The notes below the pieces were generated by a model, which saw only the letters and a program-made list of their open reading frames with translations, ran no database searches and was not told the DNA's origin. A DNA stretch of 64,000 bases from Martinezella calliandrae (lineage in GTDB: Bacteria > Pseudomonadota > Alphaproteobacteria > Rhizobiales > Rhizobiaceae), in assembly GCF_030272695.1 (NCBI RefSeq), contig NZ_JARFYN010000031.1:18603-82602 (forward strand), read 5' to 3'. The stretch's first letter is position 1. Each line of letters starts with the position of its first letter. This document shows, piece by piece, positions 57,957 through 64,000 of the stretch. Made by a program: the position numbers and the translations under genes.

Positions 57957-58394
57957 TCAATCGAGCCCGAGCCGCTTGCGCAGGTCTGCATTTTCCGCCC
58001 GCAATTTCTCTGCCAAGAGCTTGCGCAGCCTCTTATTTTCCTCTTCCAGCTTAATGAGATCCGCCATCTCGTCCCTTGCCGAAGCCGGCGCCGTTACGGC
58101 TTGCTCGGGCTGCTGTGACATCCTCTCGCGTACCGGGTCCGTCGCGACGTCCTGGACCGCGATGTCGGCAACTTGCGTTCCGACAGATGCGGACTTTGTG
58201 TCTGCGGTTTGTTCGCGACGCTTCCTGCGACCCCGCGGCGCCTTCCCAGTCTTCCCAACTTGTGTGGCAACGGTTGCCTCGGCAGCTGCTTTCGGGCGTC
58301 GCGGTGCGCGGGGCATTTTAGGCGCCGGCGTTTTTGCCAATGAATTCGTGTCTGCCATCTCGGTGTTTGAGCCAGTATTATTCTCGTCAGCCAT
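57957..58394 (-). CDS. SyrB-like protein 3 with C-terminal coiled coil
   Basis: A 145-residue protein, MADENNTGSNTEMADT start, Lys/Arg/Pro/Ala-rich middle like DNA-binding tails (RRPKAAAEA, APRGRRKRR), and coiled coil (LEEENKRLRKLLAEKLRAEN) near the C-terminus. It is the closest of the three to SyrB, which lowers syrM expression in Sinorhizobium. Confidence 0.65.
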   Translation of the reverse strand: MADENNTGSNTEMADTNSLAKTPAPKMPRAPRRPKAAAEATVATQVGKTGKAPRGRRKRREQTADTKSASVGTQVADIAVQDVATDPVRERMSQQPEQAVTAPASARDEMADLIKLEEENKRLRKLLAEKLRAENADLRKRLGLD

Positions 58395-58785
58395 GAGTTA
58401 TCTCCCTCTGTCGGCAGGAGTTCTTTTCGGCTGAGTGAAAGACAGAGTCAACATCGGTGCTTTGGTGGCCAGCGGTTTTGGACAGCACCGCTCACGGCCC
58501 GGGCTGGAAGGTGAATGAAAGCTGTCAACGACGGATAAAACAAGGAAGCCGTGCCTGCGAGGTCGGACAGTCAGTGTTGCGACGAGCCCGCGACCACGTT
58601 CTGCCATGAGAGGAACTCGCCCGTCAACGTATGCGGTCGGCCACGCCGCCGTATGTCCGGGCTTTTCTCGACCACTCACAAATGATCAATGCTACACGTG
58701 GCTCCGAACCTTGACACATATGTGCAAATGCGGTTTGCACCGCATGGAAATCGCCTTTGGTGCGAACGGCAAGGGAGGATGCGAG
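58395..58785. other. Divergent intergenic gap
   Basis: Nothing recognisable beyond likely promoters for the two flanking genes. Confidence 0.4.
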
Positions 58786-59082
58786 ATGCGTGCACCATCA
58801 GGTTCTGTTCCAGGGCTTTGCTCTGCCTCCGCCACCATGTTCGCGGTGGGAATGGCGTTCCTTGGCTATTGGGGTGTGTATGAGCCCGGCGGCTGGCACC
58901 GCTCCGATTTGATCGTTGTGATCTTGGCGCTCGTCGGGTTCGCAGCGCTTGGCTCGGTCCCTTGGATTGTAACGACCCCGGTCGCAGAAGAAGGCCAGGA
59001 AAAGATCGTGGCCGCCAGGCGAGCGTTGTTGCTGGGAGTAGCCTTGATCTGGTTGTCCGTTCTCGTCTCGTTATTTGCTTAG
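58786..59082 (+). CDS. Small membrane protein, unknown
   Basis: A 98-residue protein with about three helices (MFAVGMAFLGYWGVY, LIVVILALVGFAALGSVPWI, ALLLGVALIWLSVLVSLF). AAGGGAGG sits at ideal distance before ATG 58786; longer starts lack a site. No known family. Confidence 0.6.
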   Translation: MRAPSGSVPGLCSASATMFAVGMAFLGYWGVYEPGGWHRSDLIVVILALVGFAALGSVPWIVTTPVAEEGQEKIVAARRALLLGVALIWLSVLVSLFA

Positions 59083-59326
59083 TTTCGCCTCGCCTGCACG
59101 CCGCCGCACACTCCCTTTGCCGGACCGGCATATACAACATAAGGTCTCACGCTCCGACAGCGTCTGCTCCATCGGCCTTAGGCTCAGCGCGAACCGGAAA
59201 TTCAAACAAATTGCGGCGGGCAAGCAATTCGGTCTTCGACTTGGACGGCCGCGGTTTCACTGGAAATCGGGACGAACACCTTTTGCAACCGGACCCCAAT
59301 TCCAATCGAATCTGGCCCTTCTCTGT

Positions 59327-60634
59327 TCAGATTATGACATCTAGCAATTCGGCGAGAACGAGACCCGCCGCGCCGCGCAGGCTAGCGACGTCTTCACTAT
59401 CGCCGAGAGCGAGGGTGATCTGATTATCCGCAGGATTGAATATCAGTTCTCTGAAGTTCTCTTCAATAAGCTCTAACATCCATTTTCCTCCACGCACGAC
59501 ATCACCATGCAGAGTAATGCAGTTGGGTGCCGTCAGCTGCTGAAGGTTCGCCAATCCAACAGAAATATTGAACGCGTAGGCTTGAAGCAGCTCTTTCGCC
59601 CCCTCTATGCCATTCTTGGCAAGCGACACTAAGCGGCCCGCATCTAGCGAGCCAGGCTGCGGCAACCCCCTGGCTTGTGCTTCGTTTCTTAACCATTGCA
59701 GAGTGGCAACCGTTTCCCAACATCCTCGTCGTCCGCATCGGCAGATCCGGCCATTGAGTTGCACGATGGTATGGCCGATTTGGCCGGCTTCACCCGCTGC
59801 ACCCCTGTAAAGATGTCCATCGACATAGATCGCCGCGCCCAATGACTCACCGACATAGACGGCAGCAAAATTTCTCTGCCCACGTCCTTGTCCGAACCAA
59901 CGATCGCCAACAAGCAAAGCTCTGGTATTTGGATCGATGCAGACCGGAACCCCGAACCTTTTTGTTAACTCTGCTCCCATCGGGAATCCATGAAGGCGTG
60001 GCGCAAGATTCGTAGCCAAGATCGAACCTTTTGCCGCATCGAGCCCTCCTGCAACTGCCAGCCCGATGCCTAAAACCGGTAGATGGCCAGAGGCGATTGT
60101 CTCTTCAACACAGGTACTGACGATCTGAAATGCATCGGAAGCATCTTTTAGATCTGTCGTTAAATCGGCATCGTGTTGAGCATAGATCTCACCCTCCAGT
60201 GAGACCAAGCACGTGCGGACACGTTCTGGCATCAGTAGGACTGCGCAGATCGGCTTGGCCTGCTTCGAGAACCAAAGCTTGGTAGCCGGCTTTCCACCGT
60301 TCCGATTAGCGGGAACCACGTCCCCTTCGACAAGAATACCCTGGTTGATCAATGGTTGGACGATGCCGCCGATAGTTGCTCGGTTTGCGCCGGTGACGCG
60401 CGCGAGCTCCACCCTACTCGACGCGCCCATGTCATATAATGCTTGTATCAGGCGTCCCCGATTTGCGACCCCCAGTGTCCGCGCTGAGATTAGAGGATGA
60501 GCTGGCTTGAACCGTCTGGCGCCGTTTTGATTGCCATCGACCGGCCCGATGAAACAGTGCTTGTCAGATCCGTTAGGAGTGTCCGCATTTCCTGCAGTCG
60601 ATCGTTTTTCTAATCTTTTTATCATGGACTCCAT
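59327..60634 (-). CDS. ROK-family (NagC/XylR-type) repressor
   Basis: A 435-residue regulator. Winged helix at about 70-120 (ASSRVELARVTGANRATIGGIV), sugar-kinase-like ROK domain, and the zinc motif CRCGRRGCWE at about 320. Senses a sugar or sugar phosphate. Divergent from the aminotransferase gene, with AT-rich operator-like repeats between. Confidence 0.9.
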   Translation of the reverse strand: MESMIKRLEKRSTAGNADTPNGSDKHCFIGPVDGNQNGARRFKPAHPLISARTLGVANRGRLIQALYDMGASSRVELARVTGANRATIGGIVQPLINQGILVEGDVVPANRNGGKPATKLWFSKQAKPICAVLLMPERVRTCLVSLEGEIYAQHDADLTTDLKDASDAFQIVSTCVEETIASGHLPVLGIGLAVAGGLDAAKGSILATNLAPRLHGFPMGAELTKRFGVPVCIDPNTRALLVGDRWFGQGRGQRNFAAVYVGESLGAAIYVDGHLYRGAAGEAGQIGHTIVQLNGRICRCGRRGCWETVATLQWLRNEAQARGLPQPGSLDAGRLVSLAKNGIEGAKELLQAYAFNISVGLANLQQLTAPNCITLHGDVVRGGKWMLELIEENFRELIFNPADNQITLALGDSEDVASLRGAAGLVLAELLDVII

Positions 60635-60940
60635 TGGATCCGACTTTCCCTTTTTATCGAAACTCGATTGCCTTTGCGGCGACTTCCTCGCGACTGCCTG
60701 TGGCCATTGCCGTTTCCCAGAGTCGCGGATGGTAACTTGGACCTGTGTGGCTTAACGGTTTTAACGCTCCTTCCCTCTGATGACGGTATAGGCGATCATC
60801 ACACAACCGAAGTTCTTCACCAGCGTATCATCCGAAAATTCACTTCGGAAAAGAAGGCGCGCTCTCTCAGTATATGTAAATCATGCTGATATATATTTTT
60901 AGTAAAATCCACATCCAATGTCGGATATTCCATCTATAAT

Positions 60941-60964
60941 AAAATATACTTTAAAATATATTTT
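60941..60964. promoter_or_regulatory. AT-rich operator-like repeats
   Basis: AAAATATA occurs twice, 12 bases apart (60941 and 60953); the second copy is part of the perfect palindrome AAAATATATTTT at 60953-60964. ROK repressors bind AT-rich palindromes, so this is a candidate operator in the 60635-61053 divergent region. Confidence 0.45.
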
Positions 60965-61053
60965 GATATCTGTTGATTTTCCTTGATAAAACAATAGAAC
61001 ATCCCCAGAAAATTGACCGATGATCGATCACAATTAGCTGTCGGAGGAGTGTA

Positions 61054-62340
61054 ATGAACGGACACGCCAGCAATAATCTGGAATTTTATAACTCCAGAGA
61101 GGACAGGCAGGAAATGGATCTTGCCCTTCTCGGCGGGGAGCCTATCGTTCCTCCGAAGCGGATCACGCCTTGGCCAGCCACACAGGCGGAGCATTTAGAT
61201 GCGCTCCGCGAAGTTGTAGATAGTGGAAGGTATCATCGGGTTAATCACCCAATCGTGGCCGACTTGGAGCAAAATCTCGAAACATGGGCTGGGAAGTGGA
61301 GGGTGCGCGCCGTCGGCAGTGGTACGGCGGCAATCCATATCGAGCTTGATTACTTTAAAGACCGGGGCGAACACGTGGTCACCGCCGCGCTGAATTGGCC
61401 TGGAGCGGTGGGACCAATTGCAATCAGTGGTCTCCAGCCGGTCTTCGTTGATGTCGACATGAACTTGGTCGGGATCGATCAAGAAGCGGCAGCCGACAAA
61501 TTCGGGCCAGGCGTCGGAGCGGTTCTCATCACGCACCTCTTTGGGAATAATATCCGTGTTCCTCACGCAAGATCTGCCGCACGCGCTCGAGGTGCCGCGG
61601 TGATCGATGACGTCTGCCAATCTATCGGCGCCATTAAAGCGATCGTAAACGGAGCATACATCGATACAGATGCACTCGCTTTATCGGGCAATGGCGCCAA
61701 GCACCTTGGAGCCGGCGAACTGGGATTCGTGATTACGGAGGACAAAGACCTAATTGAACATGTGGACGCCGTTTCGCTGACAAGTTCATCTCGAAATGGA
61801 GATCGGGCTTTTTCCCCGTGTTCGGCAGGCTATAACTACCGCCCCAACGTCTTCTCCTCGAGTATAGCAAAGATGCGATTAGGGAATCTGGAGACACAAC
61901 TTCAAGTTCGAAGAGATAATGGAAAAATTCTATGGGAGATGATCCGAGATCTCCCAGGTTTATTTCCGCTCTTCGACCCATCTGACTGCGATCAGTCCAT
62001 GCTCAACTTCCCGCTTCGCATCGAACCGGAAGCATTCGGTTTTGGTTCAGGTCCGGCGGCAAGGGATACCGTGGTCAAAATGCTACAGGCCGAAGGTGCG
62101 CCCGTTTTAGTTTGGCTTAGGAAGCCCGTCTTCGAATATCTGCCGAACATTGCCAACGATTGGAAAGCCGCCGATTTTCCCAACACAGTGAAACTCTTGA
62201 ATACGATGTTTTACGTATCAGAGATCGCGCCACCCAATGAAGCCGAGGTAATGGAACTTTACGCAGAAGCGTTTCACAGGGTCTGGAAGGCTCTTTTCAA
62301 GTTTGGCCCAAAGATTTCCGGTATCACGACAACCATCTAG
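61054..62340 (+). CDS. DegT/DnrJ/EryC1-family aminotransferase
   Basis: A 428-residue PLP enzyme. ALLGGEPIVPPKRITPWP start resembles inosose or AHBA-type members; GSGTAAIHIEL at about 87 binds phosphate, VIDDVCQSIGA supplies the PLP Asp, and GNGAKHLGAGELGF the catalytic Lys. It aminates a keto-sugar or inosose. Strong GGAGGAG site. First of three plus-strand genes. Confidence 0.88.
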   Translation: MNGHASNNLEFYNSREDRQEMDLALLGGEPIVPPKRITPWPATQAEHLDALREVVDSGRYHRVNHPIVADLEQNLETWAGKWRVRAVGSGTAAIHIELDYFKDRGEHVVTAALNWPGAVGPIAISGLQPVFVDVDMNLVGIDQEAAADKFGPGVGAVLITHLFGNNIRVPHARSAARARGAAVIDDVCQSIGAIKAIVNGAYIDTDALALSGNGAKHLGAGELGFVITEDKDLIEHVDAVSLTSSSRNGDRAFSPCSAGYNYRPNVFSSSIAKMRLGNLETQLQVRRDNGKILWEMIRDLPGLFPLFDPSDCDQSMLNFPLRIEPEAFGFGSGPAARDTVVKMLQAEGAPVLVWLRKPVFEYLPNIANDWKAADFPNTVKLLNTMFYVSEIAPPNEAEVMELYAEAFHRVWKALFKFGPKISGITTTI

Positions 62341-62419
62341 CAATGGAAGGGATGAATTCAGGCTAACCTGCAGGCCTGCCCTCTTGCAAGATTGTTTGTG
62401 TCGACAATGGAGTAATCCT

Positions 62420-63088
62420 ATGACGTCCTGCAAAACCCCGAAACCTTTGATTTTCGATTGCGATGGAGTCCTAATCGACAGCGAAATCATTGCTACCGCG
62501 GTGCATGTCGAAGCATTGGCAGGGCACGGATATAATATCACCGCAGATACTTATAATAGCCGCTTCATAGGCATGACCGATCGCCAAACTTATTCAATCA
62601 TCGAAGCTGAGTCTGGACTACGTTTGCCGGAGGGTCATCATGAATCTGTGATGGCAGAAATTGGCAAACGGTATGCTAGCGATCTCAAAGCCATCTCGGG
62701 CGTCAATCAAGCTTTGGAGGCCATCAATGCGGAGAGATGCGTGGCATCGAGCAGTGATCTGAAAAAGCTGCATTTTGCACTTAAACTAACAGACCTGTAC
62801 GATTATTTTTCGCCTTATGTCTTCAGTGCTTCTCAGGTCGCGTGCGGCAAGCCCGCCCCAGATCTTTTTCTGTTTGCGTCTGAAAGAATGGACACGTCGG
62901 CCGATGACTGCTTGGTCATCGAAGATAGCGTCGCGGGGGTTCAGGCGGCGGTGGCGGCTCGAATGCGGGTAATTGGTTTCGTCGGCGGTTCTCATTGTCC
63001 TTTCGAGCACGCTGATAAATTGCTGGAAGCAGGCGCGATGAGAACATTCAGCCAGATGACGGCGCTACCAGAAATCCTTGCAGGTTGA
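62420..63088 (+). CDS. HAD-superfamily sugar phosphatase
   Basis: A 222-residue beta-phosphoglucomutase/phosphatase-type HAD enzyme. DCDGVLIDSE near residue 11 (nucleophile Asp), ASSSD motif II, CGKPAPDLF motif III and VIEDSVAGVQAA motif IV. GGAG 7 nt before ATG. Likely removes phosphate from the aminotransferase substrate or product. Confidence 0.88.
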   Translation: MTSCKTPKPLIFDCDGVLIDSEIIATAVHVEALAGHGYNITADTYNSRFIGMTDRQTYSIIEAESGLRLPEGHHESVMAEIGKRYASDLKAISGVNQALEAINAERCVASSSDLKKLHFALKLTDLYDYFSPYVFSASQVACGKPAPDLFLFASERMDTSADDCLVIEDSVAGVQAAVAARMRVIGFVGGSHCPFEHADKLLEAGAMRTFSQMTALPEILAG

Positions 63089-63262
63089 CAGTTGGGCCGT
63101 TGTCCAAGACGCTCTTGCACCTTATGACCTGCAGGTCAGGACCCAGATGCCCCATTCGTTGTTATGAATCCCCTTTGGCGACGGAATCATCCCGTGCGAA
63201 GACCCGCTCCACTATGGGCCTCAATCTTAGAGCGTGCGGCATACGGTAAAAAGGAAGAGACG

Positions 63263-63766
63263 ATGGCTGCGAAGCACACATACATTCAGGCTCCGATAGC
63301 AATTGAGTATCTGGAGAGTTGTCGCGATTTAATTTCCGTTTGTGCGAGTTGGTCCTTTGGGCAATGGGGCTGTCAAGCCAATGGATCATTCGAGCAGGTG
63401 GAGCGTGAATTCGAAGCCTCCACACGGAGTTCTATACCACTGACCTTGATTGCCATCGAAGACAGCAGGCCCACAGGGATGATCAGCCTGGCCGAGTATG
63501 ATTTTAGGGGAAGACCCGATCTTTCTCCGTGGCTGAAGTCGCTATATGTCCATCCATTCCACCGCAATAAAGGCACGGCCACATTGCTGATCAAGAAGCT
63601 GGAACACGAAGCTTTGCGCCTCGGCCATAAAAAGCTTTATCTTACAACGGAGGATGCAGAGGGCCTCTATATAAAGCACGGCTGGTTGGAAATCGACCAC
63701 GTGCGGACACCTTATGGCGACGCGACGTTAATGACAAAGATCTTACCGGACGCCATTCAAGCCTAG
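63263..63766 (+). CDS. GNAT N-acetyltransferase
   Basis: A 167-residue GNAT enzyme. The acetyl-CoA loop is HRNKGTATLLIKKLE at about 115, with LYLTTEDAEGLYIKHGW in the second part, the pattern of aminoglycoside-like acetyltransferases. AAGGAAG site. With the two preceding genes it could acetylate an amino-sugar as a biosynthetic or self-protection step. Confidence 0.82.
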   Translation: MAAKHTYIQAPIAIEYLESCRDLISVCASWSFGQWGCQANGSFEQVEREFEASTRSSIPLTLIAIEDSRPTGMISLAEYDFRGRPDLSPWLKSLYVHPFHRNKGTATLLIKKLEHEALRLGHKKLYLTTEDAEGLYIKHGWLEIDHVRTPYGDATLMTKILPDAIQA

Positions 63767-63767
63767 G

Positions 63768-64000
63768 TCAGAACAACTGGGATATCTGTGTTGGCTTCCC
63801 AGTCAAATTTCCTCCGGGCTCAGGTGCCCTGCCCGCATTGAAGGTATCGAAGGCTGCAACGGATCGTGCTTCGGACCGTCGGACTAGGGCAGACGTGACC
63901 TCAGCTAGACCGTATGTTCCTGGGATGAAGGTGGCCCGCCCCCGCGGTAAGCTGAATTCGGGGGTTGCTCTGGATAGGCCGGAGCCGAGCCCCACGCTTA
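63768..64000 (-). other. Open frame entering from the right edge
   Basis: A minus-strand open frame runs off the window end and stops at 63768 (ending GGNLTGKPTQISQLF). It may be the C-terminus of a gene that starts outside. Not recognised. Confidence 0.3.

Overview
The window looks like part of a rhizobial symbiotic plasmid or island (Rhizobium/Sinorhizobium group). It carries nod genes with nod boxes, a cbb3 oxidase set (fixNOQP, fixGHIS), an uptake-hydrogenase cluster (hup/hyp), a NodD regulator, and sigma54/NifA-type and FixK/FNR-type promoters. No rRNA, tRNA, CRISPR array or intact insertion sequence was seen. Frameshifted or deleted genes, several 0.4-1 kb gene-poor gaps and shared short repeats point to a reshuffled accessory region.

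Layout. (1) 1-10.2 kb: ompW-like gene, fixGHIS and fixNOQP on the minus strand, then pseudoazurin on plus; four FixK/FNR-like boxes sit in front of ompW, fixG, fixN and pseudoazurin, so this is a microaerobic respiration module. (2) 10.9-14.6 kb: a three-gene plus-strand cassette (HemN-like radical SAM enzyme, SAM methyltransferase, MFS exporter), which looks like an undescribed small-molecule pathway. (3) 15-17.2 kb: beta-carbonic anhydrase plus SulP transporter. (4) 18.2-24.4 kb, minus: a nod-box operon nodA - membrane O-acyltransferase - nodF - nodE - amino-acid permease; nodBC are not next to nodA, and nodA carries a 3' frameshift. (5) 25.6-27.4 kb: queE-queD-queC for preQ0 synthesis. (6) 27.7-32.1 kb: an AraC regulator, nodD, a frameshifted nodO-like RTX gene, and a divergent nod box driving two small secreted or unknown proteins. 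(7) 32.2-36 kb: omptin relic, hemN, porin. (8) 36.5-42.6 kb: [3Fe-4S] ferredoxin and P450 on minus; on plus an EgtD-like methyltransferase and a flavin monooxygenase, each behind a sigma54 promoter with a NifA-type upstream site. (9) 42.9-56.4 kb: hupSLCD-F-H-K hypABFCDE behind a sigma54 promoter; hupE is missing, hupG is a frameshifted relic, hupI is broken, and hupJ and hypX are absent. (10) 56.6-59.1 kb: three SyrB-like proteins with C-terminal coiled coils, and a small membrane protein. (11) 59.3-63.8 kb: ROK repressor divergent from a DegT aminotransferase - HAD phosphatase - GNAT acetyltransferase row, suggestive of an amino-sugar or aminocyclitol pathway.

Together these genes serve host signalling (Nod factor decoration, NodO), respiration at low oxygen and hydrogen recycling in bacteroids, with three or four small metabolic cassettes whose products cannot be named from sequence. 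Starts were chosen from ribosome-binding sites and family N-termini. All family assignments rest on motif recognition by eye, not on a search.
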